This document shows, piece after piece, positions 10,506 to 21,351 of a stretch of DNA of 64,000 bases; positions within the stretch are counted from its first letter, which is position 1; the number at the start of each line of letters is the position of its first letter. The translations under genes were made by a program, and so were the position numbers. The DNA lies in contig RHPI01003578.1 in NCBI GenBank assembly GCA_009103225.1, positions 126,540-190,539 on the forward strand, in the 5' to 3' direction. Origin of the DNA: Chlorokybus atmophyticus. Its lineage: Eukaryota; Streptophyta; Chlorokybophyceae; Chlorokybales; Chlorokybaceae. A model generated the notes under the pieces. It did no database searches and was not told where the DNA came from. It was given only the letters and a program-made list of their open reading frames with translations.

Positions 10506-13500
10506 AGGAGGAGGAGGCTTCTCGGATGACGACGAGGAGCCCGGCTCGTCCGCCGGCCCGACCGCCGACCTCCTGCGCGAGGAGGCGGGTGGTGGCGCCT
10601 GGGATGACGCCCCACAGGCCAATCTAGACCGCTTCTTCGCCAGGGTGTACCAATTCTACCAGGAGAAAGGGTTCACATGTGCAATTACATCCAGGTTGGT
10701 GTTTAAGGCTTTTCCTGTGTGTTTTGTAACTTTTCATGTGACATTGCAAGTAAGACCTGTTTGAACAATAAACTCAGCTGTATGTATGACAGCTGCACCT
10801 TGGATTAGGGTTTGTACTGTCATGTATGTCATCTTGAAGTTATGGCTAACCAGGTGTCTGTAAGACTTGGTCTAGCAACTGCTACACTGGTTTGGAATTT
10901 GGTAATTGCATGAAGCTGTGTACACTGTGTAATGCGAGAGGTGCACATATAAGTCAAACTCACACCTGTGCAAGCGGCTTTGGAAGGTACTCTACGAGAT
11001 AGCAATTGCGTAGTTGTTGCATTCTCCTTGTTATTACAGTGCCAAGGGTTACGCCATAGGGTTGATTCAAGTACGTGCTCAGCTGTGGTGTCTTTTGAGT
11101 GGACATCAGTTGCAGCGCTAGTGACTGTATATTATGTTGAGTATGCACCAAGGTGAGTTGCATACGTTGTGCAGCACAATTGCGAGTGCACCGTAGCTGC
11201 TAACAGTAAATACAGATCAATTACACGATGAAGGTGTTTACGCTAAACGTAATTGACTCAACTGCCAACAGTCTTATGTTCTTTTATGCATTGGCACTGC
11301 AGTTGTACTCAGTAGTCAAGAAGCTGGTGCGTTCTATCTCATGCAGGGTGCTGAACCTCATCGCTCTGGCATTCACTGCATGGCTGAGCTTGGCGCTGCT
11401 GCTGCTTATCAACTGGAGCGCATTGCTGTCACATTGCCGCGTGTCCACGGAGACCTCTGCCGAGTCGGTGGTGGCGCCATGCCCGCTGCTGGAAGACCGT
11501 CACACGGGCGCGCCGCTGTACTACTCCTCGCCTTTCGCTCCCGAGGCCCCGCCGCTCACGCCGTGGCGGATGATTGTGATACTCTATCTCAATGCTGTTG
11601 GGTTGTTTTGGCTTTGGAGCTTCTTTAGACTTGTGTTGGATATCCGCCCGCTGATGGAGATGTCGTGGTTCTATCGACGGCGGCTTGGCATCTGCGAGGG
11701 TGAGCTGCAGGCGGGGATTGCGTGGGCGCGTGTTGTGGAGAGGGTTGTCGAGTCCCAACGGAGACGACGGTTATGCGTGATACGTGAGCTCACTGCGCAT
11801 GACATTGTTGGTCGCATTATGCGCAAGGAGAACTACCTCATTGCCATGCTCAACAAAGACGCGCTCCCCCTTGGCCTCCCCGGCCGGCGTGTGATGCTGA
11901 CAAAAACCCTCGAATGGAACTTGTATTGGTGTATACTTGACGCCATGTTTGACGACAACTTTCTGCTGCGCGAGTCGTTCATCCATGACGAGGCTGGCTT
12001 GATGAGGAGATTGCGCGTAATGGGCATGCTGAACCTCATCCTCTCCCCTTTCCTGTTGGCCTCCATGTTGATATACTTCTTCCTTCGCAATGCCGAGCGC
12101 TTCTATCACCATCCCGGAAGTGTGGGCGCGCGAAGGTGGTCTGCGCACGCAGAGTGGAGGCTACGCGAGTTTAATGAGGTTCCGCACTCTTTTCGCCGCC
12201 GCCTCGCACGTGCACACCCCGCGGCCCAACACTACGTGGCGCAGTTTGCGTCCCCCTTTGCATCAATGGTCGCCAGTTTCATCGCCTTTGTTGTTGGCGC
12301 CCTCGCGGCCGTCTTGCTCGCCCTCGCCCTCGCCGAAGAGACCCTTCTCGAGGCGGAGTTGCTGGGTCGCAACCTCGTGTGGTTTGGCGCTATCTTCGGC
12401 ACCGTCCTCGCCATCAGCCGCTCTCTTGTTATAGAAGAAACCACTGCTGCACCCGAACCCGAGGCGGCCCTTCGTGCATTGGCTGTACACACACACCACT
12501 ACCCAAGGCGGTGGCGGGGCAACGCTCACGCGCCAAAGGTCCGTGCCGACGTGGAGGCGATGTTTCAGTACGGCTTTGTGATGTTTCTGCAGGAGCTTTG
12601 CTCCATTGTGCTCACGCCGTACGTGCTCCTCTTCTCCCTTCCACGCGGCGCGGGCGGGATCCTGCGCTTTGTCCGTGACTTCACCACGCACGTGGACGGC
12701 GTTGGCCACGTGTGCTCTCTCGCTGCTTTTCAACTTGATAAGCATGGCAATCGCCGCTATGGCGCACCCACAAGTGCCCCGAAGGTGCGCAGAAGCTCCC
12801 ACGGCAAGCTTGAGAAGTCTCTCATTAGTTTCAAGAGCCAGTACCCGACGTGGGATCCGCCTACTGAAGCAGGGAGACAGCTCATACACAACCTGTCTGA
12901 ATTCAGAGCACGCACAGAGCAGAGTTTGCACGCCACGCCCGCAGCTAGCAGTATGTTGTACCCTCCTTATGCATATAGCACGCTCCGACCACCTGTACAT
13001 TTCCCCCACGCATCCAACGCGTCGCACGCGCACGCCAACAACTCGCCAATCTGGGCCGCCCACGGCCCGTTCTTCCAGCACCGACCAGCTCCCGCCGAAG
13101 CACACCACGCAGATGTTGGGTCTCTCATGCGCTCTCGCCTTGCATTGGACTCGCACCCTGCTCTGGACTTTGCCGCCCGCGTCGATGAAGAGCAGCAAAG
13201 CCAGCTCCTGTGGCTGGATGAGTATCACGAGAGTGTACATGCTGCTGATGTTGAGGCCGAAGCCAGGGATGTCCATATTGTTGTGCCTGAAGGCACCAAT
13301 AGCCAAGACCAGTTCTCCGAGTCTCAGCAGGTACGTCATTGCGTGTGTGGTTGGTGAGTTGATCTTTGTAGGAAAGCATAGTGGTACACTCGTCTTCACG
13401 CCAACACACAGAGACACCACCTTGCAAAGTTCTTGTACGCTGTTGTCATGTGCAACAATATTGATCAATGCACTCTGTTGGGTGTTTGGGATCACGTCTC

Positions 13501-13584
13501 AATTGTGTTGCATGTTGTAACTCATCCTTGTGCTTGCAGCGAAGAGTTCAGTCGCACGAGAGGCATATTGAACAGAGCCATTGA
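10414..13584 (+). CDS. ATG9: autophagy-related protein 9 (lipid scramblase)
   Basis: The exons 10414-10694, 11347-13330 and 13540-13584 join in phase to give 769 residues. The N-terminus holds a glycine run (about 28-41) and an acidic patch. The ATG9 signature then begins with NLDRFFARVYQFYQEKG and continues across the first intron as NLIALAFTAWLSLALLLL. Further core landmarks are WFYRRRLGICEGEL, IMRKENYLIAMLNK, TKTLEWNLYWCILDAMFD, FDDNFLLRESF, LEAELLGRNLVWFGAI, MFQYGFVMFLQELCSIVLTPYVL and DFTTHVDGVGHVCSLAAF. ATG9 is the only multispanning core autophagy protein; it scrambles lipids and seeds the growing phagophore. The C-terminal 170 residues are histidine- and alanine-rich and low in conservation, as in other ATG9s. 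The last exon adds only 14 residues. A 410-aa minus-strand frame over 12263-13495 is a shadow. Confidence 0.96.
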
Positions 13585-15005
13585 TGCACCGCGTGTTGTG
13601 AAGCCAGTAGTAGTTTCATGCACTTCTCCTGTGGCACATTCTTTGCAATCCTGGTAAGCACTCCTGGGTCTGCGCATTGTCAAGTCATGTAGACTGATTT
13701 CGGCCCTTTGTGAATGTTGGCAGGAACTGCTCCACGGATTGCGCCTGTGAATTGTTTGTGTAGAGCACCTTCAGGTCTGTTGTTTGTAGATACGTATGGG
13801 GTTTCCCCTAGTTTGGTTCCTACATCTAGATTAACTGTAAGCACTTTGTGTTTAGCTTGTACAGGATTGCACGCACGCGGCGGTTTGGCCGGCATAAGTC
13901 CCCTGCATTGTTAGACCATTGCTTCAATTTCCTTGTTGCAAGAGCTCAGTGTCTGGTGTGTGCTTTTGTATTGTTCCATGCAAGTTGACTTCACGCCAAG
14001 AGCTGCGATGCAAGTACGACCCTCCCGTATTGGCAACAGAGGACAAGTGCAGCTGTGCATCTTGCACAGCAACAATGTAGCCGTAGTGGCTGCATAGCTT
14101 GTGCAATGGGGCACAGGTCGGTGCGCAAGTCATGTAAGCCCTGGCACACATTGATGCAGCGCAGCTCCAATCACATGAAGGTGGCTGAGGCCATCAAGGA
14201 AGGTGTAGTTTGGTGAGTTACCTTTTCAGTATCATCTGCGTGCAGCAATAGTAGTACCTGTTGCCGCCGGCGTCCCGCCTCCTACTCCCGTTCATGGCGT
14301 TGGCCGTTGGCGCGCGCTTCAGCACGCTCGCTACAACAGGACTTAAGCGGTGGTCGACGAGGCACTGGCGGCGCATGAGCGAGGTACATCGGCGAAGGAG
14401 CGCGCACAGAGGGTGTACATCAGCAGCAGGGACTGGAGCGGGCCGGGGGCGTGAATGTCATCGCCACTATACCCCTGAGTGCAGCTATTGAGCGATCTTT
14501 TGTACGGTGCGGACGCTCGTGGGTCTGCTACACTCCTCCTAGCATGGGTACAGCACTGTGTATGTGGAGCGGCGCTGACACCCGATGGCGGGCACTGTTG
14601 CGATCTGCGGTAGGGCGTGTACGTGTTGCCACGCCTGATGGTGTGCAAGACGAGATGTTCGCCAGCATGCCAGAGGCCACATTGGCTGTCACTCGGAAGC
14701 AGTCCGAAGTCATGCCGTTGCGCCCGCAAGAGGCTTGTGGCCGATGACTAGAGCTGGTGGCCAAGCAACCAGGCTGATGTTTGGTGTCGCAATGCTTGCA
14801 GCGACTGAGCGGGTGCAGTGGCGTGCTCGGCGGAGCTGGGGAAGCACCAGAATTGCAGCTGAGTAACGGCCTCGCCCGCGGCGTGACACATTGTAATTGC
14901 TAGCAGCAGCACACAAACACTGCTTACATTACACCAAAACACGAGCACACACAAAAACAGCGTCCATGCCTACCATGTAGTGTAGAACAACTACACTACA
15001 CTACA
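13585..15005. other. no assignable gene; isolated coding-like patches
   Basis: Short patches on the plus strand look protein-like, for example ERAQRVYISSRDW near 14385-14445 and VRVATPDGVQDEMFASMPE near 14617-14675. They cannot be joined in phase and have in-frame stops nearby. They may be relics of a gene or exons of one too diverged to recognise. Confidence 0.35.
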
Positions 15006-15371
15006 CTACCGGGCTCTCACGCCCCCGCTGCCATGGCCACATCCGCCTCCGCCATTGGTGGCATCACCTGAATCGGGCTCCGGCGAGCGCGGCACGGCCG
15101 CCGCTCCACGCTCCAGCAGCGCCAGCCCTTGCGCTCGCTGCAGGGCGCAGGCCACCCTCTGGCGCAACAAGGCCACGCCTCCCAGACGGCGCAGTGGCAG
15201 CCCACGTGCGTACACCGTCTGCCTGGCGTACTTCGTGAGGAGGGCGCTCCAGGCGGCGCCCAGAGTCCCGTGCAACAGCAGAGACAAATGGCTGCTTGGG
15301 TGAGGAGTTCCGCCATGTGCTGCAGCTGCGTGGCGCATGGTGGCAGCGCGGTATGCGGAACAGCAGCGCAC
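15006..15371 (-). CDS. unknown coding sequence, copy A of a duplicated pair
   Basis: A minus-strand frame with a natural-looking segment: LLLHGTLGAAWSALLTKYAR, then VYARGLPLRRLGGVALL and a leucine/alanine-rich helix (ALQRAQGLALLERG), ending in a glycine-rich tail. About 400 bp upstream the same order recurs (copy B, near 15722-15850): HGTLGEGLHNVLN, then ARRAVFVRG, then, after a one-base shift, LPLRRLSGVVTL. The DNA shares a 16-bp identical core (ggcgcagtggcagccc). I do not recognise the family. The 5' limit is unknown. Confidence 0.35.
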   Translation of the reverse strand: MRCCSAYRAATMRHAAAAHGGTPHPSSHLSLLLHGTLGAAWSALLTKYARQTVYARGLPLRRLGGVALLRQRVACALQRAQGLALLERGAAAVPRSPEPDSGDATNGGGGCGHGSGGVRAR

Positions 15372-15717
15372 GGGCGGCTTGACTCATGTGGTTCTGCTGG
15401 CAGAGCGTGGCTTGTGCGCAGCACCACCAACAACTCTCTAGCACAGCATATGTACAAGGTTCGGCTATGAGCTCTGTCACCATACCTAGCACAACACACA
15501 AGCACATACAGACTCACAGTACACATGTCATCGCTGCATTGTCCCGCGCGGATCACCTCATGCCGCTGTTGTCAGCGTGACGTCCGCTTCCATGGTAAGC
15601 GGTGCTGCCATCAATGGCGCCCACCCCAGCATGGCCACCACCGCCGCTGCTCACCGCTCCATCATCGCCCACGCGCCGGCGCAAGTTGAAGTGCACACGC
15701 CACACGCTGTCAAACTA

Positions 15718-15960
15718 GAGTGACGACGCCGCTGAGCCGGCGCAGTGGCAGCCCCTGACAAACACCGCTCTTCTTGCGCACGGGTTGAGGACGTTGTGGA
15801 GGCCCTCACCCAATGTACCATGGGTCTCCGTCGCCAATGGCAAGAAGCGCAGCGGGCATAGTCGTTCAATGCTCTCCGATGCTGGAGCGCGGTACGGCGG
15901 CCGTGCCGGGCTGGGCCCAAGTACCAACACGACCTTCTGAAATCGAGTTGGATGCAGCAC
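15718..15960 (-). pseudogene. diverged, frameshifted copy B of the same unknown sequence
   Basis: Homologous to the sequence at 15150-15330. Relative to copy A it has a one-base frame change just before the LPLRRL motif and ends at a stop (tag) soon after. Upstream it reads FQKVVLVLGPSPARPPYRAP, which has no counterpart that I can see in copy A. It could instead be an exon with a different frame usage; a frameshifted relic is the simpler reading. Confidence 0.35.
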
Positions 15961-17398
15961 TCACGGCAGCAGGTGTGGCGTTGTGAATGTGTGAGTGTTT
16001 GAGTGCAGGGAGGCGTGGTTGATGCGCGATGAAGTGCGTGTGCGTGCCTTACAGTTGGTGGGAATGCGTATACAAGTGTGTACAAAAACCTAGCATTAGT
16101 TAAGCATGCACCACTCCGCCTCACGCACACTCACCATGTTTTGCACTCCACCATGCTCCACAACCCCACATACTGACTTCAGGTGAAGACATGCCTGCCA
16201 CCAACGGGCTACAACACCTTCTACTACTTTTCACCCTACCACCCGCCCTACTGTGCTACAACAGCGTGTGTATAGGATATGTGAAGTGCTGTGTTGGTGT
16301 ATGTCGTGGGTGAGTGTTGAGACTAACGTGATTGTGGATCAAGCACATATATATGTGAACATGTACATGCAATAGTGGTTTCTGCTTGCATGTATGTGCT
16401 ATCCAAGTGGTTCTGATGCAAAGAGCACGCACACACTAGGCATCAGCAAACATAACAAGCACCCAAGCTAGCAAAAGAATCAAGACATGGGCAAGGGCAG
16501 AACCTAGCTAAGTGCAGTGTCTTAAGTGCGTGCAAAGGGCGAGGGTGGGGGCGGGTGAGCAGGCAGGGCAGGGCAAGCAAGGTAGCAGCTGGTCAAACAC
16601 CACCTGTGGTCACGCAGTGACAGGTGTCAGGCTGGTAGGACGCAGCGTGATAGGACCCAAGACACGCAACAGCAGCAGCAGCAGCAGCAACAGGGCGGAG
16701 GTAGTGCTTGGTGTGTTGTGCTGTGCCATGTATTGAGCCACAGCCACAGTGGTAGGGGCAGCACCATGCGAACACACAAACACTGCAAAGTAGAGGTTTG
16801 CTTGAGCTGGGGGCGGGGGCTGCCTTTGCAACACATTGTTTGGGAACAAAATTGTGCACAGAAGCTCAAAGGCACTGTCGCGCAACATGTCTAGCTGTAT
16901 ACGAGCCTACCAACCACGCAAAGGAATGGTACCACGACCAAAGCATGAGGCGCTGCACACAGGATCTTAGCCCTGCCTAGAGCCTGCCATCCGCAACTTC
17001 CCCCCTGCGCACAACCGCCAGGTGCCAATCAGTTCACGGCATGGTCGTGTGACTGGTAATATCTGGCAACATGAGCACATGAGCTACACAGCATAGACAC
17101 ACCGCATGACTCAACACATGAAAGTGGAAAGCACCTTCAGCAACCGTGGTGATGTTATACCCCGATGCCAAGCTCGTTGGCCAAACAAACCACAACCAGC
17201 AACACACGTCAGGTTCGCATGGCAGTAGCAGGTTGACGACCGTGTGCTGGCATCGTCGCAGTGACCCGACACTGAACAAGGACAAGACACGACATTGTCG
17301 AGGAGCATAGTGGAATGGAAGCTGCCACACTGAATTGTTGCCAGCACACAATCGAGCCGGTAATGCGCCAAAAATACCTTTCCAAGAGCAAGCTAACC
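15961..17398. other. intergenic, short CAG repeat at 16671-16691
   Basis: TG/CA-rich sequence with a short cag/caa repeat. No frame shows domain-like content or splice signals that keep phase. Confidence 0.5.
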
Positions 17399-17735
17399 TT
17401 ACCAGTTGTCAGTCTTGTCAGAGTCGTCACAGTTGAGGCTAAAGACTGAGATGCCGAAAGCAGTTGTCTTGTCAACACCTGCAGCAGAGCTTGTTGTCAC
17501 TTGCAGTGTGAAAAAGCTCTCTTTTGTCGCGGTCTCCAAGGCACGCCATGCAAACGTGCAACATGTCATGTCAAAACGGCCACAGTACAGTAAGCAAGCG
17601 TGTCGCAACCATCCGCACAGGACCGAGGAGGGGGGATGTGGTACACACAAAAAGGGGAAGCCAATCGTCCACCATAGCTGTTGTTGTTGTTGACTCTGAA
17701 GGTGATCTTGACGGGGGCGGCGATGCCGTTAGCCA
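17399..17735 (-). CDS. possible minus-strand gene overlapping the start of the next gene
   Basis: Two minus-strand segments look coding. One starts MANGIAAPVKITFRVNNNN and continues SYGGRLASPF (17735 down to about 17650). The other is TATKESFFTLQVTTSSAAG, VDKTTAFGISVFSLNCDDS and DKTDNW, ending at a good donor (gtaagg) at about 17401. The first resembles the opening strand of a beta-sandwich such as a CBM20-like or C2-like domain, but too little is visible to assign one. The four asparagines come from a GTT repeat. Its start would overlap, antisense, the first codons of the plus-strand gene at 17723, so one of the two starts may be wrong. Confidence 0.3.
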
Positions 17736-18811
17736 TGGAGGAGGCGGCGGCAAGGAAGGCGTCTGTACGCTCGTATCTGTACGCATTGGTGCTGTCGTTG
17801 GCATGGGGAGTGGCATTGGCATGGCCCTTGGCGACACATCTGGCCTCCTCAGCCGCTGCATGGAGGAGTATCATCCATGCATCCACTATCTCTGATGCAC
17901 CAATGATGCCGACCACCACCACCACCACTCCAAGAACATTCCTGTGGACGAGGTGGACAAGACAGCCGCCACCTGCTCCGGAGGAAGCTGTTGATGACGA
18001 AGAGTGCACCGCCGCTGTGGTCAGCAATGTCGCCCTCCTCAGCCATCACCTGGTCGGCGTTGTCCTCCTCTTCATCCTCGTCCAAGGTGCTGCCGCGGCC
18101 GCCACAGGCCCTCTTATCCACGTCATTACCAAGAAGGTCTTCCCGTACATTGCCACCTCTGCTGCCACCGCTGCTGCCAGGGTGAAGGCCGCCAGACAGG
18201 CAGCGAAACCACGTGGGCAAGTCCTGGTGAAGGTGTCTGGCGGCGCTGGCGGGGTGCGCCTCCGCCACGTGTGGAGAGCAGAGGTCTCCCTGTTTGTCCT
18301 GCGGGAGCTCGCTGGCGGCGTCGGCGTTGCAAAGGTCAAATGGCGGGAGCCTGTGGAAGGAGAGTGGCTTGAGCTTGCCACGGAGGACGACGTGGCCCAT
18401 GCCCTGGCGGCTGTGCAGAGCCAATACACCAACAACAGCAGCAACAGGAGAGCATCCGTCTGCCTGCGTATCCACGTTAGCAACCCCAACATGGTTGGTG
18501 ACATCGACAACCAGAGCGTGGCTGCGGAGTCTGTGGATGGTGCGGGTCTTAGCCTTGATGTTGACGGCCACACCAACTCGAACAACGACACGGATGCCAA
18601 GCACTTTGATGCAAAGATGCACCGCCTGCAAGAAATGGTGAGACTGTGCACTGTACTTGCATGCTCGCACTCATGTGATTGTAACAACATGCATTAGCAG
18701 GGGTTTCATGACCGTGAGCTCAACGAGCAGCTGCTGGCACGCTTCCAAGGCGACATCAAGCGCGTGGTGGCCGCTCGCGAGCTTGAAACGGGTGTTCTTA
18801 CGCCAGACTGA
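17723..18811 (+). CDS. membrane protein with possible PB1 domain
   Basis: The exons 17723-18637 and 18701-18811 join in phase 0 (341 residues). Two hydrophobic segments precede the soluble part: YLYALVLSLAWGVALAWPLA (about 18-37) and HLVGVVLLFILVQGAAAAA (about 112-130). Between them lies a threonine/proline-rich linker. Residues about 170-265 read as a compact beta-grasp-like domain: VLVKVSGGAGGVRLRHVW, an alpha segment LFVLRELAGG, then VKWREPVEGEWLELATEDD and VAHALAAVQ. The order basic strand, helix, then an acidic D/E-rich patch before a last helix fits PB1 domains, which form head-to-tail pairs. The OPCA-like acidic motif is weak, so PB1 is a suggestion. The second exon encodes a short charged helix (DRELNEQLLARFQGDIKRVV). 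The start ATG (or the second one, at 17735) is chosen because it precedes the first membrane segment. Confidence 0.6.
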
Positions 18812-19201
18812 TGTGTAAGCACGCAGCTGGCTGCATTGCACACTTGCACCAACCCTCCTGCATCAAGCCAATAACAACAAGCATGCAGGCAAGCCATACT
18901 GTTGATCGCGCAACACTGGAGAGGAGCTTCCTGCTTGTAAGCCATTGCGCCATATCAGAAGTCTTGTGAAGGCTATACCTGCAAACTGCGCAAGCACACT
19001 GTACATATATAGATTTTGTGCAAGTTGAAGCACACAACATGCTGTGCAAGTAGCCAAGTAGACAATCTGTTGACATTGTCTTTCATAACTGAATCTGTAC
19101 AGTTTCAGCCAATGGACCTGTAGAAGCTGTGTACTGCAACATGCCACGATTGGTACTGGGGTATGGTTGTATGCACACAATACCAACTTGTTTCTGTCTC
19201 A
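18812..19201. other. intergenic between convergent genes
   Basis: About 390 bp separating two convergent stop codons. No supported ORF; contains a short TA-rich tract near 19005. Confidence 0.6.
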
Positions 19202-21351
19202 CTACGGCCTCAACTCCCTCCCAAACAGTGCTGCAGCATTGCGCGCGCTTGAATGCAGGACTATTTCAGCATCCACATCGCCGGCGTAGCCCTCCGCCAC
19301 CTTCTCCGCGATGTACACCAGCATGGCCGGTTCATTCAGCTTTGGGCGCGGGCGAGGGGCGTTGCGGGGTATGAGGAAGGGGCTGTCGGTGTTAAGTACA
19401 AGTCGGTTCAATGGGATGGACGGGAGAAGCTGCAGCAGTTGCTTGTTGCGACGCTCGTCGCAGATCAGTCCCGTCACGCCAATGTACAGGCCCAAGGACA
19501 AGTATGCATTGAGGTCGGATGCGTTGCCTGTGAAACAATGGATGAGGGCGCTGTTCTTGATCTGGAAAACAAACAGGAGTGAGGGTGCTTGAAACATGTT
19601 GACAACACATAAGCTGGATATGGTTGTCATCATTACCTGCTCAGCGTAGGGAGTCAAAGCCTTTATCATGCTCTCAGCCGCATTGCGCTCGTGTAGGTAC
19701 AGAGGCAAGCCCAGGCGCAGGGCCAGCTTAACCTACAAGCCGCACTATCACATAAGACAAAACATGCACAACTTAGCTGCTCACAACAAGTCAAACCATT
19801 GCAAGCGTACCTGTTCATGAAGCCAATGCAATTGAGCGTCACGGGGCGTGAAGTTGCGCTCAAAATCGAGCCCGCATTCTCCTAGCGCCACCACCACATC
19901 GGGGTTCCCTGACGCCAGATGCTCCAGCCTGGGAAGCGTGCTAGCATCGCACTCACCCACCCTGCAACACCATTGCATATAAATGCATAATCAACCCATT
20001 CCTTCATGCATGAAGCGCACGTGCCTCAATTTTACATGTGTGGATGCACGCCCACCGTGCACGTGACCTTCGGCAAGCTCTCATCCGCTGTTCACAAGCA
20101 CGCATGCACACTCTTTAACTCATACCCTTCCACAGACAAACCAGTCAACAGTTAATACCTCTTTCACGCAATCTTTGCGCAAGGGCCACCCCGCGCGTAC
20201 TGGACGGCACGTCATAGCAGTTAACGACCACCTCACGCACGCCGGCGCCCGCGGCACGCGCGAGGAGGATGTCGGGAGAGGGGACGCCTTCGCGGGCAAG
20301 CTTCTCATGGACCAGGCTGGCGCCCGCGTCAAAGGACGGGACAGAGGCGTAGCGGTTGGTCGGAGGGAGGATGCTTACGGGAGAGGCTGAGGTGGCTCTG
20401 CGTGTAATGCGGTCAATTTCATCCTGGCGCCGCTGTTTATGGCGGGACGGGAGAGTGTCCAACGAGGCTGTGGGTGCGAACCATGCACCCTTGTTCAGTA
20501 GGTGCAGGCATAGCGCGGCAGTGTTGCGAGCATCGTCCAGGCCGCTATGGTGCCGCCCCTCAAAGGCCAGGCCGGACTCCTGCAGTTTAGTGGCATTGTT
20601 GAGGGTCAAGCCCACAGCTTTCCCAAACATGCTAATGCATGCACTTGCTGCACAACACCTTAAGCATGTGGAGAAGGCCTGCAGGCGCGTGACGGGACTT
20701 GTTGTTCACGCGTCTGTAAATCTCCTTCACGTCGCACCATCGAGTCAACGAAGCGGGGGGCTGCACTTGGGACAGCGCACACTGTGCAGCACAACAACAA
20801 CTATCAGCAACCATGCAGCAAGCTACTATGGCAGAAGTGCACATGTACCACCTGAAGGGGGAGCATGCGTGCGCAGTCCCAGTTGCCGCACGTGACAACC
20901 AGCACCTCCTTCTTCTCCTTCACCTTTTTATTATCAGTCTCCTCCTCTGGTTCGAGCATCCACTGGTCCAGGAAGGCCTCGAACTGCGCGAGGACGGTGG
21001 GGAAGGTGTCAGCGGCGTCTACATCCTCCTGGCGGATGCCTGTGAGGCGTCGGCAGAAGTCCGTGAGGCGCGGCCGCAGCACCGGACACACGTAGCGCCT
21101 GAACTCATGCACCGGCGCACGCCTAGCCCCCGCGTCCACAATCACGGCAGGGAACTCTATTATCTCCTGCACAGGCGCAATGCAGGCTAGTGCTTGAGTG
21201 CAGTAAGGCATAATGTCAGTCACTTCAGTGTACTGGAACTGTTTCAGTGCTAGGCACTAAAAGCAGGAGGTGCACACACCTGAGGGCCAAAGTTCTCGCT
21301 TTTCTCATCGCATGTGGCCTCAAAGTCTATGACGCATAGCCACCTTGCGCC
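19202..21351 (-). CDS. fusion of ERI1-like DEDDh exonuclease and TatD nuclease
   Basis: Eight exons, 21351-21280, 21166-20852, 20781-20649, 20617-20159, 20087-20036, 19961-19811, 19732-19637 and 19561-19202, encode 545 residues in one unbroken phase. The N-terminal half is an ERI1/ERI2-type 3'-5' exonuclease: VIDFEATCDEKSENFG (DxE), EIIEFPAVIVDA, FCRRLTGIRQEDVD, VVTCGNWDCARMLPLQ, and HHSGLDDARNTA with the catalytic H and D. After a 60-residue linker comes a TatD hydrolase of the E. coli TatD kind: FDAGASLVHEKLA, VGVHPH, VALGECGLDFERNF, LPLYLHERNA, LIHCFTG, YIGVTGLICDERR, NTDSPFLIP and NEPAML. Both halves keep their metal ligands. ERI1 trims 3' ends of histone mRNA, 5.8S rRNA or small RNAs; TatD is a 3'-5' exonuclease on DNA and RNA. 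One 31-nt GC-AG intron separates exons 3 and 4. The true 5' exon may lie at about 21745-21585 (a presequence-like frame) and is not confirmed. Confidence 0.88.

Noticed and set aside
12263-13495. 410-residue open frame on the minus strand
   Set aside because: It lies opposite ATG9 and has no domain-like sequence; it arises from the GC-rich codon usage of the ATG9 exon.
20320-20350. Loss of the TatD HxH metal motif (DAGASL instead)
   Set aside because: I first took this as a dead active site, but E. coli TatD-type enzymes naturally have a D-x-G-x-N/S-L sequence here, and the other ligands are present.
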